The notes: a model not told the origin generated them from the letters alone. Positions 25,274 to 39,718 are shown, counted from the first letter of the stretch. The stretch: DNA of 64,000 nucleotides from Crotophaga sulcirostris (GCA_013397455.1 VYZB01000217.1:903748-967747), one strand, 5' to 3'. Translations and numbers: made by a program.

Positions 25274-28200
25274 CAACCCAAAAAACAGGAAAAAACTTTG
25301 ATTTAGTAAGGCCAGGTAGATCCTGAATTAGACAGTATACATCAGCCAAATCCAGCAATCCAACATTTAAAACAGAAAGGATTTCTCAGAGCTTTAACAA
25401 TTTGTAATGGCTTTCCCCTAATAAGAACTTTTTGAAAACAGAAGCTACAATCACCAGGATTGTGTTAAGATACAAAGGGAAGAAAAATAAGGGAGAGAAA
25501 AATCTAAACTAAAACCAAGTATCAATACAAGTGTGCAAAGAAAATGCATATCAAATATAATTTACCCTACAAGCTTTCATTTATGAAGTATGCATCTTGA
25601 GAATGATTTCCTATTCTGAGATTTCTTAGTCCAATTTTTAAAAAATACCTCTCAAAAAAACAGTTTTCCTACCTCTATTTTCAGAGTGAAAAGCACTTCT
25701 CAAAACATTGTAACGTTTAACATGTTGACATGCTCCAGATCAACACTATGACAACACTGGTAGAACATTCTCTATCACTATGTTTAAAGACTTGATCTTG
25801 ATTTATACTATATTAATACTCCATATGCATATAAAAAGTCTGCCTTACAAACCAAGTTAAAAGTGGACTGAGAAACCTGTATTCACTCTTTCAGTATAGT
25901 CCTTTTCAGAGGTCTATGAAGATCAGCTTTGGAATCAATACAAATCCATGGCGGTATGGAAGTGTTCCAGAAATTTCTAAATTTTATTGAGTCAGTATTA
26001 TTAAAATAATTAAGTAGAAAAGTTAAAATTTAATTTGACATTACATTCCTAACAGTGGTCACAATGAAGTTTAAGCATACAGCACAGTGTACGGTATTTC
26101 TACAGTATTTAGAATATATACAGTATATAGAGCATAGCTAAGGAAAACTCCAATACCACAGGTTTCTGATCGCAGAGTATTAATAAAGTTCAAACATGTA
26201 CTGCTAGTAACTGATCAAATATTTGGATCTCAGATTCCAAGCATTTTTCACCCACCTGGATCTCAGAATTTACAGTCTTGAAAGAACAGCACTCCAAAAT
26301 TAGATAAACTGCAATATCTGTAATATGATTTAGATAAATTTGAGTCTTATTTCCCTAATCTGCTAATATTGTTTCACTGTAGATGAAGATGACCTCTGTC
26401 CCTTTGTTTAGCTGTAGATAGTGATCTAACTACTGAACCAGAAGTACCAGAGGTTTTTGACATACAGCAATTGAATACAAGTTGTTTCCATGAGAGAGGC
26501 TGTACATTTATCGAAGAAGAAATGACAGAAAATAGGATGTAGTGAAATTTTTTTCAAGATACGTGACAACAGTAGAAGCAATAATAACAACAGAAGATGA
26601 GGTGCCTCGATGAATGAACAAAAGATAAGGAAATATATGACACCTGGAAAAGGTTGGAGGGAGTAACCACAAAAGATAAGTCAAATCCAGCTTCCAGGAA
26701 AACTGCACAGTAATTCAAAATACCGGCTTCTATTTTGAAAACCTTTGAGATTCTGAGATATTCTAAGAGAGTATTGTATGTAACATTGGTATTGTTTGGC
26801 ATACCAATAGATCTCAAAACACCCTTCAAAAGGAAACTTCAACAATCTGAGGAATGCTTTCCCCCTCAGATTTTAACCTAATGAGCACAAAACTTGCAAC
26901 AGTCCAATTCCACTGAACACTTCTAAAACAACTTAAAAGCATCAGTCTGTACTGGCCATCACACTAACTTAACCCCTTGCAGAGCAGAATTTGGTTTGTC
27001 ATGTATCTCAGTATTAAAGATTAGTGTATTACATGTCCACACACTTCCTGCTGATGGTATTACATAAGATACTCCCTAGCCTGTACTCAGCCTAAGATCT
27101 GTTAGTTTACAAGATACATCTGAGCAAAGCCCAGGAACATGATAGCTGCAAAATGACCAAAGGTTAAGATGCCAAGAAAAAGGAATGACTTTCCAAATTA
27201 ATTTCAGAACTTTAAGATATTTCATTTACTACTGTCTTAATACTTATTCTCCAAACTAAAATTTCCATTTTTTCATTCAATTTCCTGACAAGTCCAAATT
27301 GGTTAAATTCATGATTAGAGAATAAAAGTGTGCAATAAATTAATTTTTATGTGGTTATTATTTGATGGTCTTCATACTAACATTCACCTTGTTAATGAAC
27401 AGAGGATAATCTCAGTAATTTGTGTCTCCTACTGATATTGATACCACCATTTGGAATTACAATAATTTCACGTCTCTCAGCAAAGAAGAAAATTAATATT
27501 CAGCAATGATTTTACAACTAATCGGATGAGTAAGAGTATAGCATTTCATATTGCAATGTGCATAAACTACATGTCTCTCTTAAACACTACCTGAGGGATA
27601 ATACAATCACTTACAAAATAAGCTTTGCTGTGACGTGATGTAGCCTTTGACTTAAAAAGCAAACAAACAAAAATCTATACATATATGCTTTTTATAAACA
27701 TAAATACGCAGAGGGTGTCCAGCTCTAAGAGATGGAATGCATCTATACGTAAATTGGAATGGAAAAACCTATGAAGTTACTGTACAGTGTACTCTTCTTA
27801 ACAGCTAGTACACTCATAGCATTAAAGATGTTACATACACATCCACGACAAATGGCTTGAAGCTGCAATAGAGTTTGCTCTTTCATATACTCTGATTTTT
27901 CAGATTTTCATTTGGTAAATTTAATTTTCATTAACACATTTTCTCTATGAATTGTAAAAAAAGCTTTTTCATGAGTTTTAACTTGCATAGTTGTATTTGT
28001 ACAGATGAAGAGTAGAGAAAGATCGAGTGTATAAAGAGCTAATGACAAGTGTATCTAATAGCTCCCCCGGTACCATAAGTAGCAGGACAGAATACTAATT
28101 ACAGTATTTGAGCAAGAACAGTTACTGGACTTTCTATACAAAATACAAGTAAACAAACACTTCAAGGAAACATTGGACTTAGACAGAATTACTCCAGGGC

Positions 28201-28929
28201 AGAAGTTGGGAGTTATTTTTTTAATGTTGAATTACCTTGCTCCTTCACACAGTGACAGAACTCAAGAAATCCAGTGTAGTTGGCAAAAAGCTGTTATTTC
28301 AAACCCAAAAGAATGCTAAATGCCATTGTTTCACACTAGAGGTCACCCCCGGTAAGAAAATATAATTGTAGCATCTTTTATTTTCTGCCTGTAGCTGGTA
28401 CAATATTGAAAGGCTGTTCCTCACAGTAAAGAAGTAGGACTTTTGGGGTGTTTTCTCGAGGTTGTTACGCTAAACATCATTTCAGTTAAGCAAAAAGAAA
28501 GTTCATTAAACAGGATTCACTTTTCACTATCATACAGAACCTATTAATTAGTCACCATATCGAGGCAGCTTTTGTTAAAAAACCCCATATACTTTATTTT
28601 AGGGACTGCATATAAATAAAAATATAACAACATCTCAGCTGGAAAAATGTTATATGCATCATGACCTTATTGATTTTTTCCTACTTTATTGATAAAGGTC
28701 ATCACTGACGGCTAGACACATCAGTATATATGTACACAGAATGTCTGACATTTATTTGTATTTGATCAAAAGGATTAGAATATACATAATTCTTAAAAAG
28801 AGTACACCTGAACTAGTATTATTCTTAATTTCTTTAGAATGTCAACAAAATACATACCGTAGCCACTGAAAGTATTAAGATTAATGATTTAGGTAGATTT
28901 GCGAAAGAACAGTATATTAGATTGATGAT

Positions 28930-28992
28930 AAGATCATGATACAGCGATTATTCGCATGACAAGATCAAGACACAGTGATGCTGTGTGTATGA
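28930..28992. repeat. Imperfect 31-bp direct repeat (two copies)
   Basis: Copy one begins AAGATCATGATACAGCGAT (28930) and copy two AAGATCAAGACACAGTGAT (28961): 16 of the first 19 bases match. The second halves are more diverged but both contain a CGCATGAC/TGTATGAT-like end. This looks like a local tandem duplication. Confidence 0.6.
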
Positions 28993-31900
28993 TCTTCAGT
29001 TTCTAACTAGGATATAGAGAGATATAGAGTTATACAAACAGAAGTTTGTACTGAACGTAACTAAAAAATACTTTCAGGTTTTCTGTTGTTCTATAAAAAT
29101 GCCAAGTATGCCTCAAAAAAACCTATAAATCTTTTAGTTACCAGAGCTTAAAACATTTATTGCTTATCAATATTTACTTCATTCTTCTATTTTTTTCAGC
29201 AAGGCAATCTTATTTACAGAGATACAGTTGAAGTTTATCCAAAAAATCTGACTGCAATGAATGAAAAAAAACTTACAGGATCAGACTGCTTCACTGGATT
29301 TTGGTTACTATGTTCCAAATAGGTTAAAACGACATATGTGAAAAAGCACCTTGATAGTGAACCATAATAGCTACCATTTCCCTGAATAGTCCAGAAAATT
29401 ACCCATCTGCCCTGCCTGGATTTTCCTGCTTCATTTGGATAGGATGCATATTGTCCAAAATGGATTATATATGTCACCTTTGAAATGCCACGTGATAAAA
29501 CATTGCATTACATAGCCATGCGGTTCTTTTCTTCAGACACCTACTTTGGGAACAGGAAGGACAAAGTGAACAACTCATCAGAAAGCAATGTGCAGCAGTG
29601 TCATGTACAGCCACTAAAGTAATGCCCATAAAGCCATGTATAATTTTACATTTCTTAGTCCAATTGTTCTTTCTGTAGACTCTTGGTTGCCTTTAAGATA
29701 CAGAATGGTCCAGATGGTCTGCAGAAAGGCAATTTATGAAAAAGAGAAGAAGAAAAATAAGGTGGCAGAGGAGCTCAGGGAGAGAGGAAAAAATAAGCAG
29801 CTTTCACCTTCTTTCTGGCATTAAGCAGTAGCTGAAGGATGATAGCCACTCTGGTGACAGGGAAGAGGAAAGCAGCAAGCAGAGAAGAGCAGGATCTCTC
29901 CAGTACAGCTGAGAGCATTTAGGACTTGAAAGGATAACAAGCAAAATCTTGAGGAATGCTCAGGTATGCAGCTGTAATACAGAATGGCAATTGTTACTGT
30001 TTTGCTCTATAGAATTCACTTAATGTGAAACTTGTTAAAATAAAGTGAGTCCAGGAGTGGAGTCTGGGGATAGATAGTGTGAGCCTGTAGTGGAAGAAAG
30101 AGGTAAGGTGAGAGAGGAGGCAGTTGGGCTTGGTTGGAGTAAAGGGGGAAAAAGGCTAAGAAAGTGACAGATAAGAAGGAAGGAAACCAAAATTATCAAT
30201 TTCTAATGTTTGCATCTTACTCCAAAGAACAACCAGGACAAATCTTTATGCCCCTGTGAAGCAGACAATCTCCGTTTTTCGGTTTCATCTGAAAGGCTGC
30301 AAAAAATAGCACTCAGTTCTGTCCTTCAGAAGAAATATTTGTAAAGTTCATCCAGAAGACCAGAGAGAAGAAAGAGCTCTTTATTTGGCATGGATGGTCC
30401 TGAAGTTGTGTCTCCTGCACTTCCCTTTTGCCATAGGATCGTATAGCTCCAAAATCATGCTAACTAGTTTTTCTGTTTCACTGTCCTAAGTAACCAATAG
30501 ATCTATTTCTTTGTAAAGCTAGGAAGCAACATACATGATGAGGACCATTTAAAAATTACAAGTTTTTTATCATATATGTTAGCCATTGCTGAAAACTAAT
30601 ACAAATCCCTGAAGCTCCAGTCCAGTACTAAAAACAAGATCAGTGAGATCTAAGATGTTTTACAAGACCACCTATTAACACACTGCAACTGCAAAAGTGT
30701 GATTTCTGTGCACAAAAACAGATAAGCTAAGCAAGAGAAAGCAAACACTCAAAATTCAGCCCCATTTTTATTTGTCAGTGAAAACAATAATAGTAATTTA
30801 AAAAAAAATAAAATCTTCTTTTAAAAGGAGCAGAAAAAAGAACTAAAAACCTATACCCCAGATCTTGTGATGTACAATATACCATGACAATGCATAGTTT
30901 TCTATACTTCTCAAGCCTAATTTTCATACTACATTTGTTTTTCAAATGATGGTAAAGATTATATCACTGCATTAGGATTTTATTCAGGATGGTCAAAAAT
31001 CCCAAACTCACTCTACAACTGATTCTATTTAGAAACATGAAAATGGCTATTTTGATTTTCAGTAGAAATGTGTGAAACTGAATCAAAGCACCAGTAGCAA
31101 ACCAACAGAACCCATAAACCACCAGAACCTGTAACCACCTGACTTCTCAGCTTTCTCTGTGTCATTAAACATGTCAGTTGACAAGTATTTTTTTAAATAA
31201 TGTTAACATACCACACTGTGCTTGGGTGAACTACACCATAGGATGGTGAGTTTTCTGTTGCTATGGTCCCAGTTGATGGCTCAAAATCCATGGATTCACG
31301 AAAGGTCTCTAGATGCTCCAAAACAGGAAAATTCATGTGGTGTATCTCAGTCCTCTGGAAGAATAATCACCTACAATCTTACAGCAGACGCTATCTTGGT
31401 TGCTTAGAAGTAGGAAAGCACAACAACAGCAGACATCCAAGTATTTGCTCTTTCAAGTTAAAGACCTACCAAAAGTGCCTGACTGATTATTGCTGCGATC
31501 TTGGATGGCAACAGTCTGATTTACAGGCAGAATTCGCATACTTTTGCATCATTTTACCTCAGGGAATGGCAAGCTGTGACACAGAGCTGAATTAAATAAT
31601 CAGGAACAAGAATCTCATGCTGGTTTTGCCACATGGAGTCTGTATGTTTGACTGTTCCTTACACTGCATTTAAAAGTGCACCAGAGACACAACACAAATT
31701 TAATGCAAATGTTCTGAACTTGGCCATGTTGATTAGAAAACTTTTATCCTTGGATCTATATCTAATTTTATTGAAAATTACTTGGAAATTTATTCAATTC
31801 AGATATGCAATTAAATAATCAATATTTTTTTTTATTGTTTGAACTTGTGCCTGTGTCTACAACTACTTTTCATCAGGACTCCCTTTGTCTAATGGTTTGC

Positions 31901-32590
31901 TCTGCCTAAGAAACTAAAATATTTCAGAAATATGCCAACTGAAAAAAGATGTTTGGTAGAAATTCAGAGACAGGGATATATCCAGAGTCTGATTACATGC
32001 AGTTTAAACTCTGGTGTCCCTTTTACCTTTTGTTCTCCCCTTTCTCTTTGTTCTCTCCACAGCTCCAGTTATTTTTATCTCTGTGTTCACTGCCAAAAAG
32101 ATATCTCCATTTAGAAACCAGCATGCACCTATCTGACCCTGTTCCAGAGTTCTTTTGACAAGGAAAAAGAGTAAGCTGTTGGCCTAGTGTCAATGGCAGG
32201 CTTTAAAATAATCAAAAATAGGAAGCAACAAAGAGATCTGAGCCCTCTTTGGCTGGAAACCATCACCTCTAATATTCATGTTTGCCATGCCAGTTCAGCA
32301 GCCTGATGTCCAAAAGATCCTGAGACTCAAGTTTTGCCCGTAACTAGAAGTAGTAAATTTTACTACAAAGCCAGGTGGCAGGACATTTTAGGATATATGA
32401 AGTAAATAATAATCAGAAAATAAACGCCGAACTGTAGGATTCTATTCAACTGCTCCATTCGTTTGTACCAACCCTTTTCCCTACACATAAGATTAAGGCA
32501 AATAAGAATTCCCAAGAATATGGATTGATTATATTATCATACACTTTTTAACTTGCAAGACACATCCACTTGCAAGTTTACAGATCCAGT

Positions 32591-32700
32591 TAATTACAGG
32601 AAAATATCTGGTTCTTAAATTAATATTTAAAAATTAAAAATCAAAACTATATATTAAAATTATTTTACTATTCATGCATCTGTGTAAATTTATATATATC
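32591..32700. repeat. AT-rich low-complexity patch
   Basis: Nearly pure A/T over about 100 bases, including TTAAATTAATATTTAAAAATT and TTTATATATATC. No gene. It could act as a flexible or matrix-attachment-like sequence, but that is speculation. Confidence 0.6.
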
Positions 32701-35597
32701 AGCTTATTTCTCTCCTACTCTTCTTCCTCAGGAAGATAAGTATGATTATTTTTGGGTTTTAATGTGGAAAAAAATCTTCTTGAGACTCACTGAAAGACAA
32801 TAAACATACGTTCTTCATGTACTGACAAACCACTTTTGAAAACGAGATAAGCTCATTTCAGTGCCTTTGAAATTTTTACCTAAAAGACTTAGAAAATACA
32901 ATGTGCTATCTAGTTGCACTATATGTCTTCAAGGCAGCCTTCATTACTGCCACCTCACCACAGTGTGAATTTAGAATAAGAATGAAAGAGGCCTTTGCAT
33001 TCTTTCTGCAAATCTCAACAGGTTTAACTGTCTGCTGTTTAGAAAGACAGGAGAAGAAGCTAAAAGAATATATATAAACATCTGTGATTGATCCAAATTC
33101 TTTTCAGCTCCTTGACATCAGGCAAATGGTGAAGTGTTTCAGGGGAAACAGCTGGACAATTATGTGTCTGTAAGAACAAACCAAGTTAATGTAAAAGTCA
33201 GCTACTTGTATAATTAGTCTTGGCCATTTCCCAGACCATCAAAAATCATAAATTAGTTGGCCAGGAATCTAAAAACTGACTTAAATATCATCAACATTAC
33301 AGGAGGGATGAGGAGAAAGGAAGATAATGACACATCTTTTTATTAACCATCTTTGTTTTGAGTCTTCAGAATAGATCAATGTCAAATTTATCATTTTTCA
33401 CTGTAACTAGAAGTAGAGAATTTTTTCTTCTTGTTTCCTCACACTCTCAGTGAAAGACGTACTTTGTATTTAATACCTGTTTTCAGAAAACACAGCCTAA
33501 GGTAAACACTGAACTACTACCATTTCATGACAAAACAGCAAGGACTGTCCATGTTCTGAAACCATCACTAGAGAAAAGAAAGAATTTTATTCCTGAAGCG
33601 AGGGAACATATTCAGTTCTATTTAAAACAAACCACACATAGGACTGTTATTTCTTCAAGTGCGCAGTTGAGCAAGTCCTGCTGCTCAGCTTCCTAGATTT
33701 GTGGGAAGACACAATTACTTGTGTGTTCACAAGTTCATGATGAAGAGTCCTTGCTTTAAACAGAGTAATTCAAATTCAAGGAGCAGCATGGTCACATAGT
33801 ATGGCCATCCAGCCATGGCTCACCAACTCTAGACTTCAAAGCCCAAAGTTCATGAATCTTTAGATTAGACATCCTCTATACAACAAATGTACAGTGGAGA
33901 ATAAAACTGATCTTTGGCCCAAATTCTTCACCTATTTTCAAAAAAATGAAAAAATCCCCAGTTTGCAAGTTATCCCAGAATCATAACTGCATCATTTAAA
34001 ACTTCAGAACATTGTAAAATCGAAGAAGTTCGCTCATCTAATTTTGCCAGTAGCACTGGTAGACTTGTGGCACAAGCTAGAAAAAGGCCTATTTTTTTAC
34101 AGGTAATTGTTAAATTGTTAAATAGAAATATCTCAAGATTGGCAAATATTCTCATTTTCTTCAGTCTGACCAAAATCCAGCTCATATCCACATTTTTTAC
34201 TTCAATAGCAAGCCAATCCAGCTTTGATTTTTGTACTGAAGGCATCCCAGCTGATCTGCCTAACAGAGTACCAATGAGTCCTTTTTTTTCTCTGCAATGA
34301 AAACAAGTTCAAGAAGCCAACTCTTCTTCCTTTCATGAAAACTCAGTATCTCTAATGGCTTTTCCAAGCAAAGTCTGAATCTTTCTTTGGTCACTCAGAG
34401 GGCACAGTGGTAATGAGTCCTTGTCTACCACAACAGTATATATTTATGTTGGATGTTTTCCCTCATGCTTCCCTCAATCTGGAAAAATATTTATAAAATT
34501 TAAATTCCCAATGTTCCAACTGCTCACGTTATTGTAGTGAATAGTGAACACTTTGTAATAACAAAACAGACAGATTAGAGAAAAGAGGACACAGCTGGCA
34601 GTTATATGGCGTGATTCTGGGCAGAAGGATGGTCAACATTTTAAGGGTGTTTTTTATTTCTTCTCTCACTATCTACCATCAATTGCACTTAGATGGGATT
34701 TCCATGGGAAGTAAGTGACCAACTCCAATTGAATACTGATAGAATTTTGAGCCTCTAGTTCCCACATTCTACTTTTAAAGATCCTTGCCATAATCCCTTT
34801 GGAGAGTGTATTTGACCACCTACAACACACTTCCAGTTAACCATATGCTAATCATATATTTGTTATGCATATCCAAGCTCACTTTGTGAAATGAGGACAA
34901 AAAGTAAATAATTATAAATGCTGTAGGAGAAGGGAAGAAAAGCACCTGACAAAATTGATCCCAAGCACAACGCAGTTTTGCATTCAGAATATAAGGAAAT
35001 ATGTTTACGCCTGTGAAATAAATATTTAATTAATAAATTAATAAAAAGAACAAAAAAGTTCATAAAAACTTCAGTTCTGTTTTATGCAATGTCTCCTCAC
35101 TGATGTATTTCTGAAACATCTGTTTTTACCACTAGATAAATACAAGTTGAAAGTCTGCAAATTCCTTTCATTGCAGTTTGTTTAAAATACAGTACCACCT
35201 CTGATTCCATTAACTTCTTTTCGAGTAACCATGCCTTCAATATCATCTCTGAGAAATGTGTCTTTAATCTCTACTTTTTGAAAAAAATTATTATTTATCT
35301 TTCATGTAGAAGATCTGCCCAATAACAGGAGAAATCACCTCTGCATAATGGGTCAGGAGTGGGCTATAGTCCAATATAAAAAAAATTCTTGGAGCATTTA
35401 ACTTCAACCACAAACACACATTATAAGCTAAATTGTATTATGCAGGAAAGCTATATATTGTGAAATCCAGTCATGGATGCCACAAAAATAATTCTACCAG
35501 AATTGATTCAAAAATACATTTCACCAGTTACGATTGCCCAAAAAGTAGAAGACTGCTCATCCTGCCAAAGACAGTATAAGTTTATCATTATTATTTC

Positions 35598-35633
35598 ATA
35601 ATAACAACAGCAACAATAATAACATCAACAACT
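35598..35633. repeat. Degenerate (AAC/AAT)n simple repeat
   Basis: ATAATAACAACAGCAACAAT followed by AATAACATCAACAAC. On the minus strand it translates as a leucine run, which explains the poly-Leu end of a spurious minus-strand frame there. Confidence 0.8.
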
Positions 35634-37946
35634 TATGATTTAGTCTCCTTATTTTCTTCAGTGACAAAATATCACTCCCCGCAAACGCATCCATTGAACC
35701 AAGTGCATAAAACACCAAATCCCTCTTTGTATGTCCTCTTCCCTCATTTACCTGTGGAAATACACATCTTTTCCATTGAGTCATTTATCATAGTTTTCAG
35801 CACATGTTGGTACATGTTTTAGAAGCAGGTCTGTTCCTGACACAATGAATTGCATTATGAGTCAGAGTTGTAATGAAGGCGAGTTGTTATGTCTCATGCA
35901 ACTGTTCTGGGAGAGAGAGACAGCCACAGAGATAAGGAATTTGGATAGTTCAGAATGTTTATGAGGCACACAAGGTCAGGAGGTAAATGCCCAGAAACTA
36001 CAGGATATGCTGGTGGGTCTGTTACAGTGACTTTATTGCCTCAGCTGAACCTTAGAAGTCCCTGAAGATCTAATATTGAAGACCTTGTTAAGAGCTAGGG
36101 AGGAAGGGGAGTAGACAGATGATAGAAAGAAATTATCAGAGTACATTAAAGGGAGTAAGTATATAAAATGCCTGCAGTTGCTTGCCTGCAATTCTGGCTA
36201 ATATATGTCACATATAAAACTACTGCAAGGCATTCCTACAGTTTGTAATATGGATAGAGGAGCACCACAACACCTAGCAGTACAAATTTTATTCAAATTT
36301 TGTTTGAATTTTCTAAATTCTGCTAGAAATTTTCTAAGGACAAACATGAGGCTGCCAGTACCTCCATCTATTGATTAAACCAGATACACATCAAGAATGG
36401 ATTCTCTCACTGTATGAAGTGCTTTCTCTGCTCTTTTGCCAAATTAGAAGGCTCACAGAATTAAAACAAAAGCTAGGTATATGAACAATTTAAGACTTGC
36501 TCAAATTCCAGGTTTATTGCAGCAAATAGAAAATGAAATCAGTACTAACATCCTGAGAGACTGCTAAAATAAGTTTGGGAAATGCTGAAAAAGTGCAATG
36601 AATAATTATTAGAACAAAGAAAAACATGTTCCTATAATAACACTAGTTTTCACTCTTAAATCACCAGAGACCCTTAAATACTGACAAATATTAATACAGT
36701 AATATGTCATTACGCAGGTATCAAGTTTCTAAATGTCTCCCACATCAGTAGAGTTCAGCTTCAACAGACAGATCCGCTGTTCATTTACAATGTTGTGATA
36801 TCGTAAACCGATCAAAAAATAATCTATATCTTTACAACCATTAGAATTAGATACTAAAGCAAGGCATTTCTTTTTAAAGCTGGACAAATACTTTTTAACT
36901 AAAATTCAGTATTTGCATAAAATTTTGTACCTTAAAGCCAGAAAGAGAAGTTCATTTAACATGACACACAGTGAATTAAAAAGTAAAAATAAACACTCAT
37001 GAACATGGTTGTAGCATATTTTCAAGCTTCCGTTTTATGTTGGTTTAGCTTTTTCATTGACTTATTCACCCCTTCACTATGATCGTGAATTAGCATTCTA
37101 CAACTGGGCTCCATTCATGGGAAACATTTTCAACACTACCACATTTTTATGACAGATTTAGTCTCTTTAGTTTGTCTTTCTTAGCTGTTCTATCAGTACT
37201 CAGACAAAAATTTAACCCTGGTCAAGACTGATCAGAACGATTTCTTGTACAAGTTACGCTAACATAGCTGTCTACCATACATACAGTACGTCTCACTTCC
37301 AAACTCCCTCCTACCTTTCTCTGAGGTATATGCCACCGGTGGTTCTCTTGCTATCAGTTGCTGTCACCTTTCTTTGCTTTTCTCTGTCTGGTTAGCGCAG
37401 TTTACCACAACATATTACATGTTGCCCTTTAGTACCACATTGGGGCCAAGTAAACAACTCACAGGAACCTTTCCAGATGAACCCTGAAGATGTGTTCCTC
37501 AGATATGATTTATGAAGCGCTTAAGCTTACCCTGTACTTACAGCATGAGGAGGAATGTTGTGAAGCTACTAACACCCCAGGATCATGGATGCATGCATAG
37601 CAAGAAGGCATAACATGCTTACAAAGCTGGCCACTCTAAGGCAGCAAAGATGTAGGTTTTTAGTCTAAGATATTCAGGCTACCGTCATTTTGCTTTTTGT
37701 AGAATACTTAATGAATAGAGGCTAAATAACAGCATCTCCCTTTCAAAACTAATGTCATGCAACTGAGGACAAAAAAAAAGAATGCACTACTAGTAGTACT
37801 TTGACTTACTTTAAAAGGTTTGGGGGAAGAGAAGAAAGTGCCTTGAACGTACATGCCTGTAAATATTCTGAAAGAGAGTCATCACAAAAAGTAAACCATC
37901 CGCCAGTGAAGGACTAAGGTTATGCAAAGGGTATTTTCCACAGTGC

Positions 37947-37980
37947 TTTTATTTTAAGTGTCATGTTTTTATTTTAAGTG
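37947..37980. repeat. 14-bp word duplicated with 20-bp period
   Basis: TTTTATTTTAAGTG occurs at 37947-37960 and again, identically, at 37967-37980, separated by TCATGT. A recent small tandem duplication. Confidence 0.85.
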
Positions 37981-38229
37981 TTCACAGATATTTTAGCACA
38001 GAAGATTCTTACAATCACACAGTATTCAAAAATTCAAAAAGTGAATGTACTTTCCTTTTGAAGAGGAGAAGAAATCTCAAAGTATAGCAATGTGGGCCAT
38101 TTTAGACTTCACCAAACCATTCGCATAGCTCCGATTTGTGACTTTATAAGTATGTACTTACTGTCTACCTGTCCTATGACTTTATAAAACAACTATCCTA
38201 GTGGAGTATGAGAAAAGTTTTGCATTTCA

Positions 38230-39060
38230 AATGAAATTGCTGTCCCATGAGAGCCAGATTAAGCACCCAGTTAAGCACTGATTTAAATGTAAAATTAGAT
38301 TGGATTACCATCATGGCATTCAACTTGAACTGAATTCAGAATGTTTTTGGGCTCATTTATCCTTGCAGAAAATCACCGTGTTTTGCACTGAGATTAACAC
38401 CCTGAAATGGCAAACAATCATGCCATTTAATGTCTGAGGAAATAAACTTTAAAGTGAAAGAAATCGACAGGCATGACTACCCAAGGCAAACTGTTTTGTT
38501 CATTCAGTGATTGCAGTGCGTTTTAAAAGCTTACATTCTGTCATGGTATAGAACAATTTAAACATCAGTTTCTTTTCTCTGTGAAACCAAGGCACTTCAC
38601 ATTTTCCTCATTTTGACAAGCTTTTCTTTTAATACTTTGGTAGCTCAAGCACAATGAATATCCACTGAGCTACTCAGCACATAGGAGAGAGAACTCACAT
38701 CATTATGCATTTACCTTTGCATAAGGTTGCAATGCATAAATAAGCAAATAGTTTAACAATTTCAAATGAATATAATTTCTTTCAGGTTCAAGTATCAGTT
38801 TGCTTGTTTTGCTGCTGCTAATCACCTCCTAAATAAACAATTGCTTTATCTATGTACTGTGCCTCATTTCACTTTCAAATTATGTGTGTGTTTCACTTCT
38901 AACAGCTTATTATGATCTATAATTAACAATTTTGCTGAAAGCAGAGCTTTGCATTGAAAAGAGCCCACATTCTATCTGCGAAACACTCAATACATGAGGC
39001 CTGTGTTTTAATAGCAAAACTAACAACTTGAAGTTGTGCATGAATTCTGGTACTACTAGC
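38230..39060. promoter_or_regulatory. Candidate conserved non-coding element with POU/homeodomain motif cluster
   Basis: About 830 bp with the look of vertebrate conserved non-coding sequence: no open frame, no repeats, balanced mixed words. Transcription-factor-like motifs are dense: TTATGCAT (38703), TTTGCATA (38716) and AATGCATAAATA (38731) within 40 bp, ATAATTAACAATTTTG (38919-38935) and several TTTAAA/CAAATGAA words. Triple TGCAT-type half-sites suggest POU-factor binding. That the whole stretch is conserved is inference from texture; alignment to other amniotes would confirm or refute it. Confidence 0.4.
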
Positions 39061-39706
39061 TTTTTGACTAAACTTCAATACATTCATGGATATCGAATGT
39101 ATAGAATGCAGTATTCTTGAAGCAAAAATATTAACACAGGGAAAATAGATTTACATGTAAACACTGAAGAATCCTACAAACATGCATAAAGTCATTCCTC
39201 AGCACATCTCTTATAAGAATCTACACAAACACTGAAAGTGAAAAATGACTAAATGACCATGGGCTGAAGACAGAAATGGCCATAACAAGATTTAAAATTG
39301 AAAAAAAGAAAGACCTCATAGATACTTAAGCAAACTTCAGAAAATGGAAAGGTCTCTTTATACTGCCATTGCCCTAGGGCTGGGGTTTATGCATTAGAGT
39401 AAGGTAATCCTGGGCACGCAATTTGTGGGATGCATTTGTAGAACACAGAATTTCTGTGGCAAATTGTTCATATTTTTCTGAATAAAGACAGAAGTTCTGG
39501 GTTTGACCTGTATTCACTCTTAGACAGTTTTAAAGACTGAGAGCAGGTGGAGGGAAAAGGCAAGGCAGGCAGAATTTGTTTTGAACTATGTTATTAAGTC
39601 TTTGATCATTTGCATGTCCTGAGTGTCAATAACACCCTTTAAACCACTGCCATGCAAAAGATTATGGTCTATATGGGCTGGACTGGGTGCTTTTAGCTCC
39701 TAGTGG

Positions 39707-39718
39707 AAAAAAAAAAAA
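39707..39718. repeat. Poly-A run
   Basis: Twelve consecutive A after TAGTGG. No LINE body precedes it. Confidence 0.85.

Larger units (their letters stand above)
23961..32590. other. Unique AT-rich DNA, no gene recognised
   Basis: No recognised gene or transposon. It contains a poly-A run (25260-25273), a 31-bp imperfect direct repeat (28930-28992) and a purine-rich stretch (29735-30190). Open frames such as 24756-25097 (113 codons) and 31263-31595 (110 codons) have no recognisable domain, composition bias or splice framework and are probably chance. Confidence 0.55.
32701..38229. other. Unique AT-rich DNA, no gene recognised
   Basis: No recognised gene or transposon. It includes a trinucleotide-type simple repeat (35598-35633) and a 20-bp-period duplication (37947-37980). 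Overlapping frames at 33970-34300 on both strands have no recognisable family. Confidence 0.55.

Noticed and set aside
31263..31595. 110-codon plus-strand ORF
   Set aside because: Not recognisable, overlaps another open frame (31222-31407) and lacks exon-like borders.
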